DNA of 64,000 nucleotides from Bubalus kerabau (GCF_029407905.1 NC_073643.1:31772001-31836000); one strand, 5' to 3'; counted from the stretch's first letter, positions 22,996-35,280 are shown. The notes: a model not told the origin generated them from the letters alone. A program made the numbers and translations.

Positions 22996-25799
22996 TTCTG
23001 TCTCTGTCTCTGACTTATTAAGTACACCAGTTTCTTAGCCTCTCTTGGAAAACACCATCACAGGAAAAGTAGTCTGGTGGTATTTCCTGTCTTTCAGGTC
23101 TGTCTGTCTTTCTTTGAACAGAGTAGAGTTTACCCTGAGAAATATGAATATTCTGAAAAAAGAAGTTGCTCTGGATAGGATGGATGTGCCAGCATGGACA
23201 GACGAGCCTGGGCACCTTTGCCCCCTGTTGTTGGACAGCTGCCTGCCGGGAGCTCAGCGTTTCTGGTGCCAGTGTCTCTCTTGGATTTCTTGCCAGGCCC
23301 AAGGGTTTGCTTTTGCAATTGCTGGTGCATGGTGTTTGGGATGTTTGTGGGTGGCTGTTTTTTATTTGTGTTTTGTTATCTGCCCTTTGTAGTAGTAGCT
23401 CTGGCATCATTTCTTGCTGCTCAGATGTTCTGTGGCTTTCAAGCAGGGAGACTTGAAAAATGTACCACGTCAGAGGGCTTTATAAGAAGTTTGGAGTCTT
23501 GGAACCAAGGCCAAGCTTATTAGGGGCCATGAGTGACATGTTACCGTAGCCTCTGGGCCTGTGTGAGTGTAATTCTCTCTGCCTAGAAGGGGGTTAGAGA
23601 CTTGGCAGTGGATAGTGCAAGCAGACAGGTGAAAGGGCTCTGTTGAGGTGTTCAACCTCTCACCACTGTGTTGCTGTAAGAGAAATGTTAGCTGGATTCA
23701 AGTGGTCAGATTGCATTTCCTTTTATCTTCTAAAGAAACAACTTGAATAGACAGTGTTTAGTCTTGATTATTAAAAGTTGGAATAAAATAGAGCTGATCT
23801 AGTCTTCCCAAGGCAAGCACGTCTTGGGCTCTCAGGTCATTGATTCACACTTTCAGGCCCCTGGCCCCTAACCACTGTTTTTGTTTGTTCCACGTGACAG
23901 TTTGAGGGAAGTTAACTGTCTCTGATGTGGTCTGTCCATTACTTCCCATTTCAGTTAGGAGCCTTAGTATGCTGCTGCCCACCTCCACTCACCCTGACCT
24001 TGCATTTATTTCCTTGCATTTCCATTGTTTTTGTCCTTCTGTGTCATCCTCCTCGTCCTGTGACTCTTCCTTATGATGTCCACCTGTTGACCTGGACACA
24101 TGCATGGACACTGAGTGATCACTGGGGATCTTTGGTGCAAGTTGGGGGGATGTGGGCAGGGTGGGAAATGGTCCTCATTTCTCCCTTGGCATGTTTCTCT
24201 CTCTGTTCTCATTTGCATGCATTCTGCTTGGTGTGGGTGGCAGAGTCAGGTCATCTCTTTGCTCTCAGATGGCAACTGTCATTGTTGATTATGCCTTGCA
24301 ACTTTACCTGAGTTGCTTTAGGGAAAAAAATAATAAATGTCACAGAAATTTCAATTGACTTGTCAGTGCTAACCTGTTTTGATTCATGGAAGCTAAGTAG
24401 AGACACAAGACAGACAGGTTTCTGATACACACTGTTCTCAGCATTTGGGGGTTGCCTGGCTTACTCATCCCTGTGCTAGAACATTTTAGATTTGAATCCA
24501 TTTTCTCAAGGGCAGTCTCACGCTGACATTTTTAGACCACATGGAATAGCATTTTGTTGCCGTACTGGGAAATGTGGGGGGAAGGCCCCTTTATATCCAT
24601 GTAAAAATGTCCTCAAATCTAACCTTAGTGACAGACGGGGACGATTTTTAATGAGCCGCCAAGAGGTTTGCCTCTGATATAATCCTGCAAGGATTCCTGT
24701 GGAGTTACATAAGATGGGCTTTCCCTCCTATTTGGAATGAGAACATTTAAAGGGGTCAGCCAGTTTCATGCTGGGAAGTCAGTCTGCACATATGCTAAGA
24801 AATGGATATATATTTTTCAAAAATGTGAACTCTTTTCCGTCATTGAAAAGGAATGTAAAATGATCTATTTTTCAAAAAGGTGTAGAAATTGATGAGGCAA
24901 ACAGAAGTCTATGAGTGGTTCCTTTATGGGTTAGCAGAGAATATGTTCTGTGTTTCAGACACTCGTAATAAGATGAAGAAATGTCCCAAGGTGACTGGGG
25001 AGGCGTATGGAGTTAATCGGGAATGGTGTGTGTGTTGGGGGAGGCTTGCACATGTGCTTCTCCCCTTCTTTCTTCCTGTCTGTCTGTCTGCATTTTTCTC
25101 TTTCTGTTCTGTTTTGCTTTTCCTGTATTGGTTGGAGATGTTTATCTGGTTTTAATGTTACACTGGAAGGCTGTCTGGTTACCTACCTGGCTCTTAGAAA
25201 ACTGAATCTTAGAAATATTTTGACATGTGTTTGTTGCATCTAATACAGACTCCTTCATGGAAAACATTGTATTCAGCAGGGCCTGGCTACTGCACTTGTG
25301 GGAAAGTATTTTGGACCCTAGAGAGGATAGAACAGTTGCTTATATTTCACAGCAGAGCTGGTCAGCACCCTTATAGGGATTTAGCAGCAAATGCACATTT
25401 TGTGATGTATTTATCCCACTGTGTCATTCTTGATTTTATGAGTTGTGGAGGAATTGGGCTTTGGACTGGTTTCTTTGAGGCATCCCAAAGACTGAGTCTT
25501 TAATTTTTTAAGCCAAAGACTAGAATTAAAGTTACCCCAAATTAGATAAATATAAGGGTCTATTGCTTGAAATCAGAGAAACTATGGGAAAATGATAATG
25601 AAGAACTCAAGAAGGAGGGCTGAATGAGTAGAGATGGGCTTCTGTTAAAACAAAATTCACAGCTTCTCAGGAAAATTTGGATTCTAGTTGTCACAAAGTG
25701 AGGAGGCTCTTAAGACCCGGCATCAGACATAGGAGGAGATTTAGAAAGTTAGGTTGTTGGTCTGCATGGCAGAGAATAAGGCTGAAATGTGATAGTTAA
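22996..25799. other. Longest unique stretch of the left half, no gene seen
   Basis: Several overlapping open frames lie at 23018-23523 on both strands. They share the same DNA, have no recognisable domains, and seem to reflect local GC content only. No repeat family, tRNA or other RNA gene is recognised. Confidence 0.5.
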
Positions 25800-26020
25800 A
25801 GCTGTAAGGCTTTTCTGTGGTGCTGCACTGTGGGTTGGTGTCCCTGGCCTTCTGCACATGCCCACCTCTCTCTCTGTCTGTCACTCTGTTACCCTGTATC
25901 ACATCACTACCTTCATAGATGCAGAACCGCTGCCAGTTCTTTCTCCCCAAGTTGTATCCCTCACTGCTTTCCATAGAGCTCAGTGTTCAGTGTACGCTTG
26001 ATAAATGTTGGTGGAACTGA
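25800..26020 (+). mobile_element. L2-like 3' end
   Basis: Pyrimidine-rich sequence with 'gcacatgcccacctctctct' and 'catagatgcag', ending 'cgcttgataaatgttggtgg', follows the L2 3' end layout. It is strongly diverged. Confidence 0.45.
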
Positions 26021-26039
26021 TAATGAGGTCCTATAGGTA

Positions 26040-26220
26040 TATTAGCTAGTGATGCCAGCTGCTATAACAAATAACCCCACGCATGGATAGTGGCTCAAAC
26101 CCAAAAGATGTTCTTCTGTTCTCTGACAGGGCTTCTCTTCCAAGCACTGATTCAGGTACCCTTTCTCCTTCCATCTATGACTCTGCCATCTTCTACCTGT
26201 GGTTTAAAAGTTTGGCAGCT
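26040..26220 (+). repeat. Old interspersed repeat, family not assigned
   Basis: 'agctgctataacaaataacc', 'tagtggctcaaacccaaaag' and 'tgattcaggtaccctttc' are motifs seen in a common mammalian interspersed repeat. I cannot name the family with confidence. Confidence 0.4.
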
Positions 26221-26779
26221 TAAAAAAAAAAGAAAAAGTGGGAAAAAAAGCAAAGAGGATCACTTAAATGAAAATTTTATGCACCGGCCCTGAAAGTAAT
26301 ATACAGTGAGCAAATATTCTATTTAGACAAATGAAAAACATTCAAAAAAGGAGAGAAAAGAGCCCGAGAGGAGTCCTTTATAAATCTATGTTCTCTTATG
26401 GAGCTAGTCTATAATTACCTGGAAAGCAGGGATCCTGTTTTCTATACATTCTTCTCTTTCATGGCATTAGCGTATTTCTAAACAAATAAAGGTGGGGAGA
26501 TATTTTTCTTGATGACCTTGAGTTCGAGTTTTCCCATGTGTAGAAGAATTCTGTTTGCTTTGCAAGGGTAGAAATCTGGAGTCAGGGAATCACTGCTGCT
26601 GGGATCTGATGAGATCATTGAATCCAGCTGGCTGTTTGTATTAATTTCTTAGATGCATGTAGCAATATAAAACGTCCAGCAAGATTTGGTCTTATTTCCC
26701 CAAGTATTTGTTGGTTAAAAGAGAGTAAGTTGAGAGTTTTTCAGTGGGGAGAGTTGTTTATTCTAATGTGCCACTGTAC
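26221..26779. other. Unique sequence, no gene seen
   Basis: A-rich tract at 26221-26260, then unremarkable AT-rich sequence. Confidence 0.45.
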
Positions 26780-27373
26780 CATTTTTTAAATTATGTAAGT
26801 TACTGGTGTGCAATATAATATAATGATTTGTAAGTAAATGTCAAAGTTTATACTCCATTTATAGTTACTGTAAAATATTGGCTGTATTACCCTTGTTGTA
26901 CAATAGATGGTTGTCGCTTAGTTTATACCTGACAGTTTGCACCTTTTAACCCCCTGCCTGTACTGCCTCTTCCCTCTCTCCATGGGCACCACTGGTTTGT
27001 TCCATAGATTTGTGAGTCTGCTGCTTTTTTGTTATATTCACTAGTTACTGTATATTTTAGATTCCACGTGTATTATCCTCCCGTATTTGTCTTAGTCTGT
27101 CTTATTTCACTTACCATAATGCCCCCCAACTCCTTGGATATTGCTGCAAATGGCAATATTTAATTCTTTTGGAAGACTGAGTAGTCTTCTATTATATATT
27201 TGTACCATATCTTCTTTATACATTTATCTGTTGATGGACAGTTAGCTTGCTTCCATATCTTGGCAATTGTAAATAATGCTGTCATGAACTTAGAGGTGAG
27301 TGTATCTTTTTGAATTAGTTTTCTTTTTATGTATAACTGGGAATGGAATTGCTGGATCATGTGGTAGTTCTAT
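26780..27373 (-). mobile_element. L1 3' segment, antisense (outer part of an inverted L1)
   Basis: Minus-strand L1 3' end: landmarks 'caatagatggttgtcgctta', 'atattgctgcaaatggcaat', 'ttgatggacagttagcttgc' and 'ggaattgctggatcatgtgg'. It meets L1 sequence in the opposite orientation just beyond an inserted Bov-A2, as described for 27666-28075. Confidence 0.88.
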
Positions 27374-27656
27374 GGAGAAGGCAATGGCACCCCACTCCAG
27401 TACTCTTGCCTGGAAAACCGCATGGACAGAGGAGCCTGGAAGGCTGCAGTCCATGGGGTCGCTAAGAGTCGGACACGACTGAGCGACTTCACTTTCACTT
27501 TTCACTTTCATGCATTGGAGAAGGAAATGGCAACCCACTCCAGTGTTCTTGCCTGGAGAATCCCAGGGGCAGGAGAGCCTGGTGGGCTGCCGCCTATGGG
27601 GTCACACAGAGTCGGACACGACTGAAGCGACTTAGCAGCAGCAGCAGCAGCAGTGA
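27374..27656 (+). mobile_element. Bov-A2 SINE at an L1 inversion junction
   Basis: Complete two-monomer Bov-A2 from 'ggagaaggcaatggcacccc' to a (CAG)n tail. A perfect 9-bp duplication, tagttctat, flanks it at 27365-27373 and 27657-27665. Confidence 0.96.
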
Positions 27657-27665
27657 TAGTTCTAT

Positions 27666-28075
27666 AGGTACATGTAAAAGAATGAAATTAGAATATTCTC
27701 TAATATCATATACAAAAATGAACTCAAAGTGAGGTAAAGACTTAAATGTAAGGCCAGATACCATAAATCTTTTAGAGAAAAACATAGGCAGAGAACACTC
27801 TTTGACATAATCATAACAATTTTGTTTTGGATCCATCCCTTGAAAGAAAGCAAAAGCAAAAATAAACAAATAGTACCTAGTTAAACTTAAAAGGTTTTGC
27901 ACAACAAAAGAAACCATCAACAAACCAAAAAGATAACCCACTGAATGGGAGAAAATATTTGCAAATGATATGACAGATAATGGGTTAATATAAAAAATAT
28001 ATAAACAGCTCATACAACTCAACATCAAAAAAACAAACAACCCAATTAAAACATGGACAGAATACCTGAATGTAC
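27666..28075 (+). mobile_element. L1 ORF2 segment, inverted relative to its own 3' end
   Basis: Sense-strand L1: 'tacatgtaaaagaatgaaat', 'gacttaaatgtaaggccaga', 'aacttaaaaggttttgcaca' and 'gaatgggagaaaatatttgc' in normal order. In an intact L1 this lies a few hundred bases upstream of the 26780-27373 segment on the same strand. Here it is on the opposite strand, the arrangement made by twin priming. Confidence 0.88.
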
Positions 28076-28239
28076 CATTTCTTAAATAGCTAGTTATTGA
28101 TTGGATTTGAAATTTTGAGGTACCATCCAGTGCACTTAATGTATTTCTAGGAAAAATATTAGAGAACTAATATTGTCCCTTATATACCAGAAGATTGTGA
28201 TAGAAGATGAAACAATCACTCTGTAGTTAATAGTAGCTT

Positions 28240-28415
28240 CCAACACTTTGCTTAATAGCTCCTTTTTATATTTGCAATAACTCACTACAACTCTCTGCCC
28301 ATTTTACAGTTGAGGAAACTGAGTCCAAGAGTGGTAGTTAGCTTATTCAACATAACTTAGCTAAGTAAGTGGGCGATCTTAAAGTAGGAGCAGGCAGCCT
28401 GCTAATAAGCCAGTA
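28240..28415 (-). mobile_element. MIR SINE, antisense
   Basis: 'ctgcccattttacagttgag', 'gaaactgagtccaagagtgg', 'taagtaagtgggcgatctta' are antisense MIR blocks in order. Confidence 0.85.
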
Positions 28416-29279
28416 TTTCATCTCTCTGATATGAGCAACATCAAACTTAAGAGAGAAGCAATATTATCAGCTCAATGCTTCTAGAATGCTGGCCATTCTC
28501 TGGGAATGATCGGATGAAAAGTCTTGATTCGGATTGGCCAGGTTGCTCTGGCAGTTGTAAAATAAACATTATTTCGCTGACAATTATTATAATAGACATT
28601 TCCCTGACAGTTAATAAAGTGGTATAGATACTACTTGATAATATGATCCCAGTTGCCAATTTGGCTGCTAAACTCAGGAAACCCCTGGGCAATGGTAGAC
28701 AAATGCATTCTTGCATTGTTACTTATTTAACTCATGTCACACATGACTAGACAGCATTTCCATCATTTGAAAGCATTTGGTTATTGCCCTCTTGTTGATG
28801 CCGTGAGTCTATAAGGACTTGGACTTCAGATGGATTGTGATTGTCAGCTGTGTTTTGCACAGCCAGGTCTATTTTTTTTTTTTTTTTTGTACATCACCTT
28901 CAGAGTAGGCTAATATTTTTAGCCAAAGTAAGACACAATATTTTGATCCTCTTTTTTTGACTTCTTAAAGCTCTGTATTGAAAATGGATTATTTTCTAAG
29001 AACTAACTAGCGTGGCTGACCTCATTTCCAAATTGGGAAGCCATTTTTTCTCATGCCAATACTGCAGCTATTTGAAATTCACAAAGGGTAAAACAGAAAG
29101 CACCTAGTCCATTCTGACATGCAAGCCACACTGGTACGTGCTTTGCAAATGTTTGTTGAATGACTAAATGAAACAAGTATGTGAAGAGAAGAATGCATCT
29201 CATTCTGGTTAATTTGTTCTGTAAAAAATAATATATTTCAGGAGTGAGATTAGGATGCAAGTATGAGTTCATTTTTCTT
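28416..29279. other. Unique sequence, no gene seen
   Basis: Includes a 17-bp T-run at 28872-28888. No coding or RNA feature is recognised. Confidence 0.5.
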
Positions 29280-29710
29280 TTGATATAATTTCAAACTTCT
29301 AAGTTTAAATGAGGAATTTCCATGTACTCTTTAGCTAGATCACCAGTTATTTACACTAGGCTCTATTTGTTTATCATTTTCTTCCTCTTTTTCTCAGATA
29401 GACATTCACACACACACATACACTTTGTATGTTTGCACATAATTTTCCTAAATCATTTGAAAGCAAGCTTGAAACCTCAGACACTTTTGCCATAAAATAC
29501 TTCAGTGAGTATTTCCTAACAAAGATGCTCTCTTACACTGCTATAGTATACTTTATCGTATCAGGAGGTTTAACATTGATACAAGACTGTTGTCTAATTT
29601 TGTGAGTGTGGCAATAAAGTCTTTGTTAATTATTTTACCCAGTCCAGAATCCTGTCCAAGATCATACATTGCATTTAGTTGTCATGTCTCTTTTATAAAT
29701 CTGTATTTAA
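29280..29710. mobile_element. Old L1-type 3' UTR fragment
   Basis: 'tgatataatttcaaacttct', 'atcatttgaaagcaagcttg', 'aatacttcagtgagtatttc' and 'catacattgcatttagttg' match a widespread old mammalian LINE-derived sequence in order. The subfamily and true sense strand are not assigned. Confidence 0.55.
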
Positions 29711-30736
29711 TGAAGATTTGATTAGACAAAACCCATGATATTAATAGAATCTCAAATGAACTATACTGGTCATCCTTCTAATCCAGGCTTGGCTGCAGAC
29801 AGAGTTACTTCTAAATATTGGAGACACAAGGTATTCTGATCCCTTGTTCCTTCCTTTCAAAGATGAGGGTTTTTGTTTTTTTTTTTTTGTCGTCGTTGTT
29901 TTGGCAACTTTCCTTTATAGTATATCCATGGATCTCACTACCCTAGTAGGAGAAAATATTTTTCCTTATGTTGAATCAGTACATTATATAGGAATTACAT
30001 GAAACATGGTTCTCTTCACAGTGTTATATCCTTGTGTTACTGTTTTTCTCTTCTGTAGCCTCCCAGCACAAAAGTTCCCCTTTCTCCACTTTCTTCCTCT
30101 TCCTCCTCCTCTCTAGACTTCTTTAATTTCACAGCGGGACGTTGCAGTAATGTTAGATTGGCTCTGGCAAAGGCATTTTGATGACCCCTGTCTCCAGTCA
30201 TTATAGTAACTAATAAAAGCTTGCAAACGACTGTTACTCTGTGAGCGTGATTCCAGTGACTTGCGGCCAGTTCAGCTGTATAAATATGGAGAGTTTTTTT
30301 TGCCATGTAACTTTTGATCACAGGGAAATGTATATACCATTCCGTTGAATGTTTCTTTTAAATTTAATCACGTCTGAGTGTAAAATAACAAGCAGAAATA
30401 AAATGGCATTGTAAATGTGAGCTTAAGATTCAGAAAGAATGGACGAATTCGTCTGCATAAAAGCATCCCCTACCATGTCCTGCAGAGCATTCTGGGTAAA
30501 TTCAGAAGGCAGGGGATGGGTGGCATGAAAAGCAAGCCCTTGTTTAAGTATTCAACTGAAAGGCTGAATCACAGGCCTGATATTCTAGAGGGACTAGAGA
30601 TGCCAACTTGGACCAGAGAGAATGATGTTTTTCCTAACATTCATGAACTGAACTTACTGAGTTAACATTTGAACCTCCATAGCATGATAATCTTTATGTT
30701 ATTGAATTAAAATTTTGGCTTCTAGAAAAAAGTCAT

Positions 30737-30737
<1 letters not shown>
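29711..30737. other. Unique sequence, no gene seen
   Basis: A T-run at about 29876-29889 and a strong TATA-like string 'gtataaatatgg' at about 30278-30289. Low repeat content at 30050-30660 is noted; conservation cannot be judged without alignment. Confidence 0.45.
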
Positions 30738-30768
<31 letters not shown>

Positions 30769-30772
30769 TTTT
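30738..30772 (+). repeat. (TA)n microsatellite followed by T-run
   Basis: TA dinucleotides for about 23 bp followed by 12 T. Confidence 0.9.
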
Positions 30773-31184
30773 CCTAAGTTGCCTGCTGTGGATCTAATTA
30801 ATTATCACTGAGTTATAGTTTTACATGTTTGAACTGCGTTTTTCTTGTCTTTGAGCTGGGCATCTCGTAAGCACTGGAGTGTGGAGCTTTGGAGGAAGGG
30901 TGGGAAATGGCTGGCTGTTGGTCTTTCCTGGAGGTGATGTAAGGGAGAGGAATTCCGAAGCTGTGACTAGGCCAGTGGCCAAAGGAGTCAAGCTGCTTAC
31001 CTGGGTCTGCTCCGCATGCAGGAGGCAGTGCTGTGATGTCTGTGCCAGGGCTTGCTGAGTGTGGATGTGTCTGTCTACTTTTCCTCTTCGCCTCTGGGAG
31101 ACAGACACCACACCCTTCCTTTCAGGAGAGCAGATCTTCTCAGGGGGTCCCCGCCCCTGGCTTCTTTCCCCTATTCAGTTACTT
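30773..31184. other. Unique sequence, no gene seen
   Basis: Open frames at 30821-31111 (minus) and 31033-31455 (plus, running into the next repeat) have no recognisable domain. Confidence 0.45.
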
Positions 31185-32210
31185 GCACAACAAATACTTA
31201 CGAAGTGCCTGTTTTGTATCTGGCAGTATTCTAGGAGTGTGGGAAAAAGTAATGAACAAACAAATTCCCACCCCTGTGGATGCTCATATTCTGGAGGGAG
31301 ACAGGGATGCAGTTGGGGTGGGGACACACGATGTAATAAGCATGTTATGTAGTATGTTAGAAGGTGCATGCAGGGGAAGGAAAAGTAGGGTGATGAGGAT
31401 TGGCGGTGCTGGGGGGTGGGAGTGGGTTGTCCTTTTAGATAGACTGGTTGGGTAAGTCTCTTTAAAGGTTCTGTTTGAGCAAAGACTTGAAGGAGGGAAG
31501 GGAGTTAGTCCTGTAAAAGATTCCAGGCAGAGGCAACAGTTAATGCAAAAGCCCTTTGGTGCAGGGCATACCCTGCATGATTGAGGGATATTCAGGAGGT
31601 GGACGTGACTGGGGGTGGTGAACCAGGGGAAATGTGGTGGGAAATAAAGGATTTACCTCATACTTGAGTAGCCTGATGCCATTGGAGGTATTGACTTGAC
31701 TTAAATTTTAAAGGATCCCTGTTGGTGGTGTGTTGAGAATAGATCATGGGCGGGGTGGAGGTGGGGGTAGTGGAAGAGCAAGCAGACATGTTAGGAAGGT
31801 TCTGTAGGAATCCAGGGGAGATATGATGGTGGCCATGACCAGGAAGCTGGTAGTGAAAGAGAGGAGCAGTGGTTAGATTTGAGATCTGTTTTGAAGGCAG
31901 CTTCCACAGAATTACCTAAGGGAATAGATTTGAGATTTGAGACAAACATATGAGTCAGGATTGACAAAAAGACCATTAATTAGCCTGAGTGGGACTGAAG
32001 GATGTAATGACCATAAATTGTGAGGGGGAAGGATGTGTGTGGAGCCTGTTTCAGAAGGAATATTAAGTTCTACACTTTTTGAGTCTTAAGCTGTCTAGAC
32101 ATCCCAGAGGACATGCCATGAAGGCAGATAGGTACCCATGTCTGCAGTTGAGGACAGAGATGTGGGCTGGCCTGGGAGCCTGAGAGAGCTGGAAGTGCCT
32201 GGTAACTGTT
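31185..32210 (-). mobile_element. Long old L2-like interspersed repeat, antisense
   Basis: Begins with an antisense L2-type end ('caacaaatacttacgaagtg', 'gcagtattctaggagtgtgg'). It continues for about 1 kb through 'gagcaaagacttgaaggagg', 'cagaggcaacagttaatgca', 'atatgatggtggccatgacc' and 'agctgtctagacatcccaga', the usual order of a common old mammalian repeat. The exact family name for the distal part is uncertain. A shorter related copy lies at 51715-52240. Confidence 0.6.
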
Positions 32211-33024
32211 GCCAGGGCTGATTATTTTTACATTGTCCTGAAGCTGACCTACTGATTATTCAGGGATTCTCCAGTGTACTGCTAATCCTATGAGCACATA
32301 GGAGATGTTTAGTTTAGCTCTTGAAGCTGATGCTTCCTTGGTGTTAGGTGTTACCTCTTGAGCTTTGCTGGGTTGGGCTGCTGGTTGTCTACTCTGGAAG
32401 GAAGCTCTGAGAATCGCAGAAAGCCTGAGCTGAACACAGACTTGGAGGTTGCCTTTCTCACCCCTCACTCTAGGAAGAGGGGATTGGTACCTGGTTGTGG
32501 GGCAAAGTGAAGCTGGAATCCAAGTTCTCTTTCTGCTCCTCTGAACAGTGACCAGCTCCTGTAAGAGGCATTCAGAAAATAGCTAATGCCAGGCTCTTGC
32601 TTTTTCCATTTGTTTGTTCACCTTTTATTATCCAGGAAAAGTTGGATTGTGTTCTGGAAAGGAGAAGACTGCCATTGCTCTTCTATCTTAACGGTGTGTT
32701 CCTTGAGTGTTTCTCAACAGGGGCAAATGAGACTCTTCAGGAACATTCATATGATGGTTTTGATAGCAAAGCAGTCAAGTAATAGTTGGGGAAGGTTAGG
32801 GATCCTTTTCAGGTGGGGATTTCTTCCTCTCTGTCCCTCTGGGAGAGGAAGGACGGAGCTCTTTGGGCTTCCTACCTTACTTGGAGGGGACACCTGCTCT
32901 TGGACTTTCTCCTGAGATAGGGCTTGAGCTTTGCTGCCTGTCCCTAGCCAATATAAGAGATCATTTAGGGCCAGGTATGTGACCCTACCCTCAGCCAGGC
33001 CCTGTATCCTGTCTCTAAGGCACC
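32211..33024. other. Unique sequence, no gene seen
   Basis: Overlapping frames at 32586-32915 (plus) resemble no known protein. No repeat is recognised. Confidence 0.45.
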
Positions 33025-33275
33025 ACTGGGAGGCAATATAGCACAGTTTGATCTAGTTTCAAATCCTGGTTCCTCTGCTTTATTGCTCTGGGACTTTGAG
33101 CAGTTTTAACATTTCTGAACCACCATTTCCTTTTTTGTAAAAGGAAAACACCCCACATTAGAATGTTGTCATGAGGAGACAAATGAGAAAAATGTATGTC
33201 AAGGACTGGGCAGTGCGCTTGGCACATGTAAATAGTGAATTCATGGCAGGTGTTATCACCATCATCATCATTGCC
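33025..33275 (+). mobile_element. MIR SINE, nearly full length
   Basis: 'caatatagcacagtttgatc', 'agtttcaaatcctggttcct', 'gggactttgagcagttttaa', 'ttttttgtaaaaggaaaaca' and 'ggcacatgtaaatagtgaat' cover the whole MIR consensus. Confidence 0.88.
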
Positions 33276-34805
33276 GGCGTGTCCTGTGGTTCCTACCTGG
33301 CTTAGTTAGGCCAGTTTGGTTAAGCTCAATTTAGTTTCCAAAAAAGATGTGCTAATTGGATTATTATATTTTCATGCTTTTATATTTATGTATATATATA
33401 TGTGCATGGATTTGGAATCTACACATGTATATATTTATCCATTCAAGTTTCTCTTTTACAGATCTGTAAGAATTATATTTTTGTGTCATTGAACCATGAG
33501 AAAATTGTTTTTCAAAAGAAGATTTCATAAGGGATCATTATGTAGGCCATCAAAATGGAGAATAATGTAGAAATGAAAGTTAGAAGAAAACATAAAAGCA
33601 AGAAAGAAGCTTGGTGTATTAACAGGGCCACTAGTAAGAGTACTTATTGTTATAACCTGGATATTTTAATATCTCGGGACTTGCCTGTCTTGTTTTGGTG
33701 TTGGATGGCACAGACCAGGCTGTTTCAGGCTTGTGATAAATATTTCTTTTTATTTAATGCTACCACTTGTAGGCTTGTAATCAGGAGTGGCTTATCAGCA
33801 GCTTTTCACAATCTGACATTCCACATGGAATGCCCCGATGGAGGAAAGTTAGCACTCTGAATGCTTTTACAGTTGAATTCCACACACATGAATTATGACA
33901 AGTGAGGCGACTACTCTGTGGTTTGTTGTGTCTGGTCTGGTTCCTACTTTTAAAGTTGCAGTTGCGTTTGGTCATTTGAAGCTTATTTTCACAGTCTGGC
34001 CAAGCCAGCAGGGTCCCGGGGCTCTGTAGGGGACATAAACCGCCAGCCTTTAAGTTTGAGTGCTCAGTAGATAAGCATTTCAAGACTTCATTGCATCATA
34101 CAAAAGGACTTATGGGCTTACTTAACATACACTATTTGACTTCATTTAGATATTTAATGGAAAGAAAAGCCTTTTATTATCACTGAAGGAAAGAACTGCC
34201 AAACATAGGGAGGCTGAGTTGAAGTATTGTAACGGATATACAGAGCAAAAATATATTTCACTGCCTTCCATAATGGGGTATTTAATAATAGTTGTTTCTT
34301 TAAATTTAGCACATGTATCTTAGATATTTGCACTTGGTAAATTGCAGGCTGTGGTTCAAGAAACTCCATTTTGTGTGTGTTTAAAAATTTGCTTGAATAA
34401 GCATGGACTGATTCTTAAAAATGACCATCAGTGGTGATTTATGTTTATTTCACGAACTCAGATTAGAGCGTCCACGCGAGGAATGAGAACTTTCCCTCCT
34501 GTCTTTGAACAAATGTGAGCAGTAGATGAGATTGCTGACCCGCTTGACCACAGAGTTGTTGAGTGTTTTGTTTGATGGGCATTGGTCTCCGGTGTATATC
34601 GGGGTCCCAGAAGGAGAGAGTGGGAACTATTATGCTGTGGGGAACGCACGCTCCGTTGTCTAGGAGGGAACCCTGCTATTTTGCTGTACCTGTGGGCCTG
34701 TAAAATCCTCAGGAACTGTGCCTGTGCAGATGGCCAGGGCTCAGGGGCAACTGATTCTCAATTTGAGGTCTACTCCTGTTCTTCCAGAATGCTCCTTGCA
34801 GGAGC
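33276..34805. other. Unique sequence, no gene seen
   Basis: TA-rich patch at 33360-33440. Open frames at 33555-33860 (plus) and 33781-34083 (minus) overlap and have no recognisable domain. Confidence 0.5.
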
Positions 34806-35160
34806 TGTTGGGAACTGAATTGTGTCCCCCTCAGATTCCTGTGTTTAAGTCCTAACCCCTAGCATCTCAGAATGTGACTACATTTGCAGAGACTTGAAGG
34901 AGGCAATTAAGTCAAAGTGGGATCATTAGCATGAGACCTAATCCAGTATGATCTGCTGCCTTAGAAGAGGCGATGAGGACACAGACACGCAGGCAAGGAG
35001 AAGACAACCATCCACAAGCCGAGGAGAGAAACCTCAGAGGAAACCAGCCCTAATGATACCTTGATCTCAGACTTCTAGACTTCAGAACTATAAGAAAATT
35101 CTGTTGTTAAAGTCTCCTGATCTGGGATACTTAGTTGTGGCAGCCTGAGCTAATTAGAGA
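34806..35160 (+). mobile_element. MLT1-like (ERVL-MaLR) solo LTR
   Basis: Starts with TG ('tgttgggaactgaattgtgt'), then 'aagtcctaacccctagcatc', 'agaagaggcgatgaggacac', 'aaggagaagacaaccatcca', 'accttgatctcagacttcta' and the 3' end near 'cagcctgagctaat'. This is the complete layout of an MLT1-type LTR of about 355 bp. No retroviral coding region adjoins it. Confidence 0.75.
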
Positions 35161-35205
35161 AGTGAATCGGAATCTACAAGAGAGCATGTCTCATTTGAAC
35201 AAGTC

Positions 35206-35280
35206 TATTTCATATTATGGAATTTATATCATGGAATATTCATATTCCTATGGAATTCATATTATGGAATATTATGGTGA
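35206..35280 (+). repeat. Imperfect ATGGAAT-containing short repeat array
   Basis: Four irregularly spaced copies of 'atggaat' with interspersed 'catatt' units directly precede a Bov-tA and may have supplied its AT-rich target. Confidence 0.6.

Noticed and set aside
23018..23523. Dense overlapping open frames on both strands
   Set aside because: Frames on opposite strands over the same DNA with unrelated peptides indicate low stop density and not coding selection; no domain is recognised.
27300..27625. Clustered plus-strand open frames with similar peptides (GAW.. and VGHD endings) here and at 1240, 20001, 41043 and 44854
   Set aside because: The repeated peptide is the translation of Bov-A2 and Bov-tA SINEs, which lack stops in some frames. 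It is not a gene family.
34806..35160. MLT1-like LTR considered as part of a full endogenous retrovirus
   Set aside because: No internal coding region or second LTR adjoins it; it is a solo LTR.
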